Below are positions 14,981 to 22,354 of a stretch of 24,092 bases of DNA, in pieces. The translations under genes and the position numbers were made by a program. How positions within the stretch are numbered: the first letter of the stretch is position 1; each line of letters begins with the position of its first letter. The notes below the pieces were generated by a model, which ran no database searches, had not been told where the DNA came from, and was given only the letters and a program-made list of their open reading frames with translations. This DNA is from DATKPC01 sp035524275 (GTDB taxonomy: Bacteria > Pseudomonadota > Gammaproteobacteria > Burkholderiales > Burkholderiaceae_F), in NCBI GenBank assembly GCA_035524275.1, contig DATKPC010000134.1, positions 1-24,092 of the forward strand, given 5' to 3'.

Positions 14981-16618
14981 CTACGCGTCCTTCGAATGGC
15001 GATCGGGCAGCGGAACCATCACCGGCTGCCCCGGCGCCGTGCAGCCCTGGTCGCAGCATCGGCCCGGCTGCTTGTTGCGGGCGATGGCGCGCTCGCCGCT
15101 CGCGACCAGGGCCCCGCGATCCAGCAGCCGCTCGACGAGTTCGACCTTGCTCCCGAGCGGATAGTGGCGCCAGATCTCCTGCTTCATGGCTTCGGGCGAG
15201 CCGCCGCCGTGCAGGCTGATGACCGAATACCAGCCTCCCTGGTAGGACGCCGTGAGGTCCTCGATCAGCCGCGCCACCTCGATGCGCTTGTCGTACGGGA
15301 CCGAAGGATTCGCGCGCAGCACCTCCGCAAGCGTCGCCGCGGTGGCCGGATTGTGATCCTCGTCGGGGCCGGGCAGGGCAACGACCAGCCCGCCGGAAAC
15401 TTCGTGCGCGAGGCGATGCATCTCGTAGATCTGCGTCGCGAGCAGGAGCTTGCCAATATTCGAGAAGACGGCGTCGGGGACGAATGAGCCGCTGAACGGA
15501 TCCTTCGAGGCATAGACGCTGGCCGCGACGCCGCAGGCAAAGAATCCCTCGACGATCTTGATCAGTTCGACCATCGGGCCGCGCAGGTTCGACTTTTCGC
15601 CCGGGTCGAAGCCGTTCGCCTCGCACATTAGCGCGCCGCTGCCGATCAGCAGGTCGCCGAAACCGGCCCGGGCGGCAATGCAACTGTGACGATGATGCGT
15701 CGCATAGGCGTAGGTCAGCGCCGAGGAATGCTCCCACTCGCCGGCATAGAACACGCGCTCCCACGGCACGAACACCCTGTCGAAGACGACGACTGCCGTC
15801 GACTGTCCGTAGCGTCGCGAGAAGAGCGCAGCGCCGTGCTCGACCTTGTCGCCCGGACGGCCGGCAGGTCTCGCGACCATCGTGATGCCCGGCGCATCCA
15901 CCGGCACGGCGCAGCAGACCGCGAATGCCGCGTCGTCCTCGCTCATGTTGCGACAAGGCATCACGAGCAACTCGTGCATGTACGGCGCCGCGGTCACGAT
16001 GGCCTTCGTGCCGGAGATGACGATGCCCTTCGCGTTGCGTTCCACGACGTGGACATAGGCGTCCGGATGCGCCTGCTCGTGCGGGCGACGCGAGCGATCG
16101 CCCTTTGCGTCGGTCATTGCGATGCCCAGGGCCAGGTCCTGGGCGCGGACGTGCTCGAGGTAAGCCCCGAAGCGCGCGCGATGCTCGCGGCTGCCGCGGG
16201 CTTCGTCGATCCTTGCGCTGACCTGGGCGATCGCGTTCAGCGCGTCGTGCGCGAGGTAGCGCTGCGCGCACCCCGTTTCCTGGCACAGCACGCGGACCGC
16301 TTCGAGCTTGTTCAGGAGGTCGCCGGCGGACTCGTTGATGTGCAGCATGCGCGGCACCGTCGCTCCGGCCTGGCTCGCCAGCATCAGCGGCGCAAGCTGC
16401 GGGTCGCGCGCGTAGTCATAGCTGACGCCGAGGGCGCGAATCCCCGGCTGGAATGCCGGCTCGTCGGCCACCGACTCGACGCGGCGTCCATCCAGGTAGA
16501 TCGTCGGGCGAAGGCGGCGCAGCGACTCCCGATAGTCGAGCGATCCCATCAAGTGCGCCGGCGGTGCCAGAGCCGGAGCCGGAGCCGGGGACGGCGGGAC
16601 GTCGTGGGGAGCATTCAT
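14981..16618 (-). CDS. 4-hydroxybutyryl-CoA dehydratase / 4-hydroxyphenylacetate 3-hydroxylase superfamily protein
   Basis: This 545-aa protein has the acyl-CoA-dehydrogenase-like fold of the HpaB/AbfD superfamily. The opening SLDYRESLRRLRPTIYLDG is typical. Late motifs such as LHEVSGGL-like HEVSGGLVVALPG and LHGGGSPEAMKQEI resemble AbfD (4-hydroxybutyryl-CoA dehydratase) more than HpaB. From memory AbfD holds a [4Fe-4S] cluster through three Cys and one His; here the aligned places appear to be Cys117, Tyr121, His309 and Ala316, so two ligands are missing and the reaction may be a flavin-only one. The N-terminus is Pro/Ala-rich and the C-terminus carries a CCDQGC cluster. Start ATG 16618 has GGAG 7 nt upstream; an upstream ATG at 16660 lies in the operator. 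Probably controlled by the divergent TetR gene. Confidence 0.8.
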   Translation of the reverse strand: MNAPHDVPPSPAPAPALAPPAHLMGSLDYRESLRRLRPTIYLDGRRVESVADEPAFQPGIRALGVSYDYARDPQLAPLMLASQAGATVPRMLHINESAGDLLNKLEAVRVLCQETGCAQRYLAHDALNAIAQVSARIDEARGSREHRARFGAYLEHVRAQDLALGIAMTDAKGDRSRRPHEQAHPDAYVHVVERNAKGIVISGTKAIVTAAPYMHELLVMPCRNMSEDDAAFAVCCAVPVDAPGITMVARPAGRPGDKVEHGAALFSRRYGQSTAVVVFDRVFVPWERVFYAGEWEHSSALTYAYATHHRHSCIAARAGFGDLLIGSGALMCEANGFDPGEKSNLRGPMVELIKIVEGFFACGVAASVYASKDPFSGSFVPDAVFSNIGKLLLATQIYEMHRLAHEVSGGLVVALPGPDEDHNPATAATLAEVLRANPSVPYDKRIEVARLIEDLTASYQGGWYSVISLHGGGSPEAMKQEIWRHYPLGSKVELVERLLDRGALVASGERAIARNKQPGRCCDQGCTAPGQPVMVPLPDRHSKDA

Positions 16619-16653
16619 TGCAATTCTCCGCGGGCGAGTTGACGGTCGGAAAA

Positions 16654-16666
16654 TGAACACCGTTCA
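16654..16666. promoter_or_regulatory. Palindrome, probable TetR operator
   Basis: TGAAC-ACC-GTTCA is a perfect inverted repeat in the 76-bp gap between the flavoprotein gene and the tetR gene. It lies just downstream of the leftward -10-like box, near the expected start of that transcript, where a bound repressor would block it. Operators of self-regulating TetR proteins commonly sit in such divergent gaps. The repressor-operator pairing is inference. Confidence 0.6.
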
Positions 16667-16670
16667 ATTT

Positions 16671-16676
16671 ATTCTA
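16671..16676 (-). promoter_or_regulatory. Leftward -10 box for the flavoprotein gene
   Basis: On the minus strand TAGAAT (five of six matches to TATAAT) is preceded directly by TG. No good -35 is seen at the expected distance. Transcription would start close to or within the adjacent palindrome. Confidence 0.45.
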
Positions 16677-16682
16677 CAGCGC

Positions 16683-16688
16683 TAAAAT
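16683..16688 (+). promoter_or_regulatory. Rightward -10 box for the tetR gene
   Basis: TAAAAT ends 6 nt before the ATG at 16695, so transcription would begin at or next to the start codon, giving a leaderless or nearly leaderless message. There is no ribosome binding site in front of that ATG, which fits. Confidence 0.45.
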
Positions 16689-16694
16689 CCGCCT

Positions 16695-17426
16695 ATGCGT
16701 GCGCGTGCTCCCGGACCGGATCGACCGTCGCCACGTGGCGGGGCGCGTAACGAGCGTCAGGCGACGTCGAGGGCATCGCGCCTCGGGGCGCTCGCGGACG
16801 CGCGACGCGACCTGATCCTGGCCGCCGCGCGCAGTGCATTCGCGGAGCTCGGCCTGGAGGGCGCCAGCCTGCGCGAGATCGCCAAGCGAGCCGGCTATAC
16901 CGCCGGGGCAATTTATGGCTACTTCCAAAGCAAGGAGGACATCTACGCGGCGTTGCTGGCCGAGTCGCTCGACCGATTGGACGCGGCTGTCGTCGCCGCG
17001 GCATCCGGCCCAGCCGGGAGGACCGGGCCTGCGCAACTCCTGAGGCTGCGCGCCCAGGCGTTCTACGATTTCTACCGCGAGCATCCGAGGGACCTGGATC
17101 TCGGTTTCTACCTGTTCCAGGGAATGCAGCCGCGCGGCCTGACGCCCGACTGGAATCGTCGCCTGAACGAGCGCCTTTGGGGCGTGCTTCGGCCGCAACA
17201 GGAGGCCCTCGTCGCCCTCGGCTTCGGGCCCGACGTGGCGAGAACCGAAGTCACCGGACTTTTTGCGCAGACCGTCGGACTGCTCCTCCTGAGCCACACG
17301 GGGCGGATACGCATGTTCGGACGCCAGTCGCGGGACGTGTTGGACCGCTATCTGGATCAGTTGATCGATCGGGCGCCGGCAAGGCACCTGGAGGGTGGCG
17401 GGGACTGGCCGCATCATCGAATGTAG
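16695..17426 (+). CDS. TetR/AcrR family transcriptional regulator
   Basis: This is a one-domain DNA-binding repressor (243 aa). After a basic, disordered-looking leader of about 35 residues, the TetR helix-turn-helix is clear: ILAAARSAFAELGLEGASLREIAKRAGYTAGAIYGYF, followed by SKEDIYAALLAESL. The rest is a helical ligand-binding domain. It is divergent from the flavoprotein gene, with a 13-nt palindrome between them, so it probably represses that gene and itself; the inducer is likely an acyl-CoA or aromatic compound related to the enzyme's substrate, which is inference. The long basic leader could mean that the real start is further in, but the -10-like box 6 nt before this ATG supports it. 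Confidence 0.88.
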   Translation: MRARAPGPDRPSPRGGARNERQATSRASRLGALADARRDLILAAARSAFAELGLEGASLREIAKRAGYTAGAIYGYFQSKEDIYAALLAESLDRLDAAVVAAASGPAGRTGPAQLLRLRAQAFYDFYREHPRDLDLGFYLFQGMQPRGLTPDWNRRLNERLWGVLRPQQEALVALGFGPDVARTEVTGLFAQTVGLLLLSHTGRIRMFGRQSRDVLDRYLDQLIDRAPARHLEGGGDWPHHRM

Positions 17427-17493
17427 GAATTTGTCTATTTTATGAAGCTCCTGACGATTCCTATCGGATTTGCGGCAGGAATGCGGTTGGAAC

Positions 17494-17524
17494 TTGATGG
17501 GATGAAGCCATCGAAAGGTAAGAT
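17494..17524 (+). promoter_or_regulatory. Possible promoter of the split tRNA-Leu gene
   Basis: TTGATG (17494-17499) and TAAGAT (17519-17524) are spaced by 19 nt, slightly long for sigma-70. Transcription would start one or a few bases before the mature tRNA 5' end at 17533. A stable-RNA gene must have a promoter here unless it is read from tetR, whose stop is 106 bp upstream. Confidence 0.35.
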
Positions 17525-17532
17525 GAAAGCCT

Positions 17533-17872
17533 GCCCCGGTGATGGAACGGGTAGACATACGGGACTTGTGGATGAGCACGGCGTAGGGAAACCACGCCGT
17601 GAATCGCGTCAAAGTCGGCGAACCCCCTGAGCGCGCGGTCGGCCACGTGCGTGTCGAGGCAACGCCGAGCCAATCCTGGGGGTCGGTGCCCGGGCAGGTG
17701 TAGAGACTAGACGGCGCGCGCCTAAGGTTGCGGTCCGGGTCATCGGTCGCGATGATGGTGAAGGCATAGTCCAGCGCCCAAACGCGCATCGGTCCGCGCG
17801 GCGGCGAAAGCCGTGGCTGGCGATGAAAATCCCGCGCCGCGAGGCGTGCCGGTTCGAATCCGGCCCGGGGCA
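17533..17872 (+). tRNA. tRNA-Leu(UAA), split by a group I intron
   Basis: Exon 1 is 17533-17567 and exon 2 is 17826-17872. Joined, they fold as a class II tRNA. The acceptor stem is GCCCCGG (17533-17539) with CCGGGGC (17865-17871). The D-arm includes GGGTAGA. The anticodon stem is CGGGA (17560-17564) with TCCCG (17830-17834), and the loop CTT/AAAA gives anticodon UAA. The long variable arm is CGCC-GCGA-GGCG (17835-17846). The T-arm is GCCGG-TTCGAAT-CCGGC (17848-17864). Discriminator A is 17872. The spliced length is 82 nt before CCA, normal for tRNA-Leu. The next bases are CAC, so CCA is not encoded and must be added by nucleotidyltransferase. The insertion is exactly between anticodon bases U34 and A35. 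Confidence 0.93.
17568..17825 (+). ncRNA. Group I self-splicing intron (IC3-like) in tRNA-Leu(UAA)
   Basis: This is a 258-nt intron with no coding frame of note. It follows a U (end of exon 1) and ends in G, as group I introns do. P1 may pair exon CTT with GAG at 17574-17576, giving the U-G splice-site pair. P2 is CACGGCGT (17577-17584) with ACGCCGTG (17594-17601) and a GAAA tetraloop. P4 is TCGGCG (17615-17620) with CGCCGA (17663-17668). The R element is around GTAGAGACTAGACGG (17699-17713) and the S element AAGGCATAGTCC (17761-17772); P7 pairs GACTA (17705-17709) with TAGTC (17767-17771). P9 is CGGC-GAAA-GCCG (17802-17813). GAAA loops on P2 and P9 resemble the small Azoarcus tRNA-Ile intron. 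Self-splicing is inferred. Confidence 0.92.
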
Positions 17873-17985
17873 CACGGCGAAAAAGCCAGGAATTGGCGTG
17901 GAAAGTCGCGACGGTTCGCCCGATCGACGGCGTTCGCGTGCGAGGCGCGGATGTTGCGGTGCGATATCATTATGTTTGTGCCCAT

Positions 17986-18010
17986 GTGAATCGGGGCCAG
18001 CTCGATTCAC
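17986..18010 (+). promoter_or_regulatory. 8-bp inverted repeat upstream of pal
   Basis: GTGAATCG (17986-17993) and CGATTCAC (18003-18010) are perfect inverted copies around a 9-nt spacer GGGCCAGCT. It lies 47 nt before the pal start and could be a hairpin in the 5' leader or a dimeric protein-binding site. The region between the tRNA end (17872) and pal (18058) must hold the pal promoter, for which I see only weak AT-rich candidates near 17965-17977. Confidence 0.45.
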
Positions 18011-18057
18011 CGGCGCCGACTCGACACCAAAGCCTTTCCACGCAAAGGATTCACCTC

Positions 18058-18588
18058 ATGCGAGTTTCACGCCTCCTGCTGACTGTGGCGGTCGCATCGG
18101 CCGTTGCCGCCTGCTCCTCGACCAAGATTCAAGAGAAGCCCCCGACTCCGGTCGCCGAAGCGCCGCGGCCGCCCATGCCGACGCCTCCGCCCCCCGTGGT
18201 CGCCGCGCCGCAGCCTGCCGCGACGCCGATCGACCCGCTGAACGATCCGAACAGCATCCTTGCCCGTCGCAGCGTCTATTTCGATTTCGACCAATCGTCG
18301 ATCAAGAGCGATTCCGTCGCGCTGATCGAGGCGCACGGCCACTACCTGGCCGAACATCCGGCCCGCGCCGTCCGGGTCGAAGGCAATTGCGACGAGCGCG
18401 GTGGTCGCGAATACAACCTGGCGCTTGGCCAACGGCGCGCCGACGCCGTCGCCGGCCGTCTGCGGCTGCTGGGGGTCGCGGCGGGGCAGGTCGAGGCGGT
18501 CAGCTTCGGCAAGGAACGGCCGAAGGCCGTCGGGCATGACGAGGCGTCGTGGGCCGAAAATCGCCGCGACGATATCGTCTACAAGTGA
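18058..18588 (+). CDS. pal: Peptidoglycan-associated lipoprotein Pal (OmpA-like)
   Basis: This is the outer-membrane lipoprotein of the Tol-Pal envelope system (176 aa). The N-terminus is a lipoprotein signal with the lipid-carrying Cys19 in AVAACSS. A Pro/Ala-rich linker (about 25-60) leads to an OmpA C-terminal domain that binds peptidoglycan: SVYFDFDQSSIKSD, then VRVEGNCDERGGREYNLALGQRRADAV, where most Pal proteins have HCDERG or HTDERG (here Asn replaces His), and VSFGKERP and WAENRR near the end. AAAGGA lies 8 nt before the ATG. Unusually no tolB or ybgF gene is next to it; a MarR gene overlaps its end instead. It may be a second Pal-like copy. Confidence 0.88.
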   Translation: MRVSRLLLTVAVASAVAACSSTKIQEKPPTPVAEAPRPPMPTPPPPVVAAPQPAATPIDPLNDPNSILARRSVYFDFDQSSIKSDSVALIEAHGHYLAEHPARAVRVEGNCDERGGREYNLALGQRRADAVAGRLRLLGVAAGQVEAVSFGKERPKAVGHDEASWAENRRDDIVYK

Positions 18589-19112
18589 GAAGCGCTGGAC
18601 CGGAGGCTTCGCAAGCCTCCGAGGTCCTGCGTCGCTTTCGCATCGTCTTCAACGCCGTCAAGACGCATTTTCGCGCCGTCGAGCGAAGTGTCGGCATCGG
18701 CGGCGCGCAACTGTGGGCGTTGTCCGTTGTCCGCGATCGCCCCGGAATTACCGTCGGGGAACTCGCACGCGCCCTCGACGTGCACCCGTCGACGGCCAGC
18801 AACCTGGTTCGCTCGTTGTCCGCGCATCAGATGATCGCAGCAACGAAGCAGCCGACCGACCGTCGCTCGGTCCGACTGACCGTGCTGGAGAACGGCGAGC
18901 GTGTCCTCAGGCGCGCCCCGCAGCCGTTTGCCGGGGTGCTGCCCGCCGCACTCGAGACGCTGGACGCGGAAACCCTGGCACGGCTGGACCGCGACCTCTC
19001 GACGCTGATCGCGGTGCTCGGCGCCGACAGGAGCGCGGCCCGTATCCCGATCTCGGAACCGGATGCGGTCGCCGATCCTGACGCGAGAGCGCCTAGCTCG
19101 GCCGCCGGCTAG
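18585..19112 (+). CDS. MarR family transcriptional regulator
   Basis: This is a winged-helix DNA-binding protein (175 aa from the GTG at 18585). GAQLWALSVVRDRPGITVGELARALDVHPSTASNLVRSLSAHQMI is the MarR helix-turn-helix and KQPTDRRSVRLTVLENGERV is the wing. I prefer the GTG that forms a GTGA overlap with the pal stop, because this gives translational coupling; another GTG at 18549 would overlap pal by 40 bp. Targets are unknown. It ends 20 bp inside the end of the convergent DUF3149 gene. The link to pal may be coincidental, but joint expression is likely from the overlap. Confidence 0.82.
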   Translation: MRSAGPEASQASEVLRRFRIVFNAVKTHFRAVERSVGIGGAQLWALSVVRDRPGITVGELARALDVHPSTASNLVRSLSAHQMIAATKQPTDRRSVRLTVLENGERVLRRAPQPFAGVLPAALETLDAETLARLDRDLSTLIAVLGADRSAARIPISEPDAVADPDARAPSSAAG

Positions 19113-19251
19113 CGAGCGCCTGTTCCTCCTCGGCGATCTTCCGTCGCACCCAGGTGTAGAGGTAACCCCCGATCACGCAGACGAAGGCAATGGTCCCGAG
19201 CGACATCAAGCCGATCGGAGTCGAGAAGAGTTCGCGCCAAGCGTCCATCAT
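19093..19251 (-). CDS. Small single-span membrane protein, DUF3149 family
   Basis: This 52-aa protein reads from ATG 19251 (or the next ATG, 19248) to TAG at 19093. The start is MMDAWRELFSTPIGLMSLG, followed by one membrane helix (IAFVCVIGGYLYTWV) and a charged tail (RRKIAEEEQ). The pattern, a short amphipathic lead with xELFxTPxGLMSL and one span, is that of DUF3149 proteins, which are small and of unknown function in beta- and gammaproteobacteria. GGGGA lies just before the start. Its 3' end overlaps the marR gene by 20 bp on the other strand. I translated it by hand codon by codon. Confidence 0.8.
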   Translation of the reverse strand: MMDAWRELFSTPIGLMSLGTIAFVCVIGGYLYTWVRRKIAEEEQALASRRPS

Positions 19252-19464
19252 GCTTCCCCTAGTCTTGATTTCCGGTCATCCTGCCTGTCGACTTTTACGC
19301 CTCCCGAGGCGATGGTTTCTTGACCCAGATCGAAGCGGGGCAGGGCGGGACGGAGGGCGCGCAAAAAGCGACAGATTGACCCTAAGGGCACAAAAAAACG
19401 CGACTACCTCGAGACAATCCGTGTATCGTTAATCCACTGGAAATTCGTCGTGGCAGGAGGGTCG
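19252..19464. other. Intergenic region between divergent DUF3149 and DUF1178 genes
   Basis: 213 bp without a supported gene. It has a TTGACC at 19376-19381 (+), a small CCCTAAGGG palindrome at 19380-19388 and a seven-A run at 19392-19398, and more AT than its surroundings near 19410-19450, so promoters for both sides are probably here. I could not pair convincing -35 and -10 boxes. Confidence 0.4.
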
Positions 19465-19515
19465 ATGGCCTTCGGACTGCCGCCGCGTTGGCTCGTGGTC
19501 GACACATGGCCCTGA
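19465..19515 (+). CDS. Possible 16-residue leader peptide
   Basis: An ATG at 19465 follows a near-perfect AGGAGG (19455-19460) and opens a frame of 16 codons (MAFGLPPRWLVVDTWP) that stops at TGA 19513-19515, ten bases inside the next gene. The next gene's own ATG (19506) has no good ribosome binding site, so ribosomes ending here could restart there. This is the better explanation for the strong site, but expression is unproven. The peptide has two Trp and no obvious run of a regulatory amino acid. Confidence 0.5.
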   Translation: MAFGLPPRWLVVDTWP

Positions 19516-19955
19516 AGGTCTTCAATCTGCGTTGCGCAGCGGAACATGCGTTCGAGGGCTGGTTTCGCTCCGAAGATGACTACGACCACCAGGTCAACGG
19601 CGGAATGCTCGAATGCCCGCTGTGCGGATCCCACGAGATCCAGCGGTCGCCGTCGGCGCCGTACGTGAACGTTGCCGTGACGCCGGTCACGGCCAAGCCG
19701 AAGGTCCCCGAGGCGCGGCCCGACGCGGTCGTGCTGCAGCGGCACTTCGTCCAGATGGCGCGCCAGATCATGGCGTCGACCGAGGACGTCGGCGACCGGT
19801 TTGCGGAAGAGGCAAGGCGCATCCACTACAAGGAAGTGCCGGAGCGCTCCATTCGTGGCGTCGCGACGCGGGAAGAAGCCGCGGCGCTCGAGGACGAGGG
19901 TATCGCCGTCGTCCCTCTGCCGTTCGCCGACGCGCTCAAGGAAACCCTGCAGTAG
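19506..19955 (+). CDS. DUF1178 family protein
   Basis: This 149-aa protein has the DUF1178 pattern: KVFNLRCAAEHAFEGWFRSEDDYDHQ, then GGMLECPLCGSHEIQRSPSAPYV and a helical C-terminal part (FVQMARQIMASTEDVGDRFAEEARRIHY). The Cys pairs (Cys10 and CPLC) look like a zinc ribbon, as in regulatory FmdB-like proteins. The molecular role is unknown. The start ATG at 19506 is chosen because family members begin MxKxFxLRC. A strong ribosome binding site 45 nt upstream belongs to a possible short leader frame that ends inside this gene. Its stop is 9 bp from the end of the convergent acyl-CoA dehydrogenase gene. Confidence 0.86.
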   Translation: MALKVFNLRCAAEHAFEGWFRSEDDYDHQVNGGMLECPLCGSHEIQRSPSAPYVNVAVTPVTAKPKVPEARPDAVVLQRHFVQMARQIMASTEDVGDRFAEEARRIHYKEVPERSIRGVATREEAAALEDEGIAVVPLPFADALKETLQ

Positions 19956-19964
19956 TCCGTCGCC

Positions 19965-21233
<1,269 letters not shown>

Positions 21234-21348
21234 GGTTCGTCTCCCCTTTCGGGGCAAGGATAGCGCAGGCCGACGCGTTGGCGGCTTGTTCCCGGTGGTT
21301 CGCGGAGCTACGCTAGCCCGCTTCGCGGAGGCGGACGAGGGGGCGAGG

Positions 21349-22323
21349 TTGAAGGCGATCCAATGCGTCGAGTGGGGCGGCCCGAGCCGCTTGAAACAGG
21401 TCGAAGTGCCGGCGCCGGTGCCCGGTCCCGGTGAAGTTCGCATCAGGGTCGGCGCTGCCGGAGTCAATTTCCCGGACGCGCTGATCATCCAGAAGAAATA
21501 CCAGGTGCAGCCGCCGCTTCCGTTCATTCCGGGGACCGAGGCCGCCGGGACGATCGATGCGGTCGGCGCGGGCGTGACCTCGGCCGCGGTCGGCGACCGC
21601 GTCGTGGCCTTCGTCGGCACCGGCGCGTTCGCCGAGCAGGTGTGCGTCGATGCGGCGCAGGTGATGCCGGTGCCGGCCGGAATATCCGACGAGATCGCGG
21701 CATCGTTCACGTTGACGTACGCCACCTCGCAGCACGCGCTCGTGGAGCGCGGGGGCCTTCGCGCCGGCGAGGTGCTGCTCGTGCTGGGTGCCGGCGGCGG
21801 CGTTGGCCTGGCCGCCGTCGAGCTCGGCAAGCGCATCGGCGCACGGGTTCTCGCGGCCGCCTCCACCGAAGAGAAACTCGCCGCCGCGCGCAGCGCCGGC
21901 GCCGACGCCTCGATCAACTATTCGTCGCTCGACCTGCGCGAGGCGGTCCGGACGCTGACCGACGGCCACGGCGCGGACGTGATCTACGACCCGGTCGGAG
22001 GCGCCTACACCGATGCCGCGCTGCGCGCGATCGCGTGGCGCGGACGGCTCCTGGTGGTCGGTTTCGCCAACGGCGAGATTCCCAACATTCCGGCAAACCG
22101 GCTGCTGCTGAAGGAAGCCTCGGCGGTCGGCGTGTTCTGGGGGGAATTCGCGCGCCGCGAGTCGAAAGCGAACCGCGCGATGATTGCCGAACTCTATGGT
22201 GCACTGGCAGCAGGCACCCTGCATCCGCAGGTATCGCACGTCTACCCGCTGGATCGCGTCCCGGACGCCTTGACGGCCCTGCTGCAGCGCCATGTCGTCG
22301 GCAAGGTCGTCGTGAGACCCTAG
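21349..22323 (+). CDS. NADPH:quinone oxidoreductase-like protein (zinc-independent MDR family)
   Basis: This is a medium-chain dehydrogenase/reductase (324 aa) that probably reduces quinones or enones with NADPH. MKAIQCVEWGGPSRL-type opening, GVNFPDALIIQKKYQVQPPLPFIPGTEAAG, then VLGAGGGVGLAAVELGKRIGARVLA (Rossmann loop) and VGFANGEIPNIPANRLLLKEASAVGVFWG are QOR family marks; catalytic-zinc ligands are absent. The start is probably the TTG at 21349, which gives the family start LKAIQC and has a GAGGGGGCGAGG purine-rich site. The next two genes lie 31 and 2 bp behind, suggesting one transcript. An imperfect inverted repeat (CGCGGAGC and GCTTCGCG) lies at about 21301-21327 upstream and could be an operator. 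Confidence 0.9.
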   Translation: MKAIQCVEWGGPSRLKQVEVPAPVPGPGEVRIRVGAAGVNFPDALIIQKKYQVQPPLPFIPGTEAAGTIDAVGAGVTSAAVGDRVVAFVGTGAFAEQVCVDAAQVMPVPAGISDEIAASFTLTYATSQHALVERGGLRAGEVLLVLGAGGGVGLAAVELGKRIGARVLAAASTEEKLAAARSAGADASINYSSLDLREAVRTLTDGHGADVIYDPVGGAYTDAALRAIAWRGRLLVVGFANGEIPNIPANRLLLKEASAVGVFWGEFARRESKANRAMIAELYGALAAGTLHPQVSHVYPLDRVPDALTALLQRHVVGKVVVRP

Positions 22324-22354
22324 CCCTTGGCAACGATCCGGACCGCGTCGCGCC

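Noticed and set aside
14133..16286. Open frame of 717 codons on the minus strand, Arg/Gly/Pro-rich
   Set aside because: It is a shifted frame of the AbfD/HpaB-like gene running on antisense to the methyltransferase gene; composition and lack of motifs mark it as a shadow.
17442..17630. Plus-strand frame across the tRNA 5' half and intron start
   Set aside because: Its sequence is explained by the tRNA exon and the P1-P2 region of the intron.
16674..17873. Minus-strand frame beginning PRAGFEPARLAARDF
   Set aside because: RAGFEPA-type peptides are a known artefact of translating the T-arm and acceptor stem of tRNA genes backwards; it crosses the tRNA, the intron and the tetR gene.
17873..17890. 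GGC-GAAAAA-GCC as a terminator of the tRNA transcript
   Set aside because: Only a 3-bp stem and no T-run; too weak to call.
21234..21917. N-terminal extension of 228 codons to the acyl-CoA dehydrogenase frame
   Set aside because: It runs antisense through the quinone oxidoreductase gene and has no family similarity; the ATG at 21233 with GGGGAG is the natural start.
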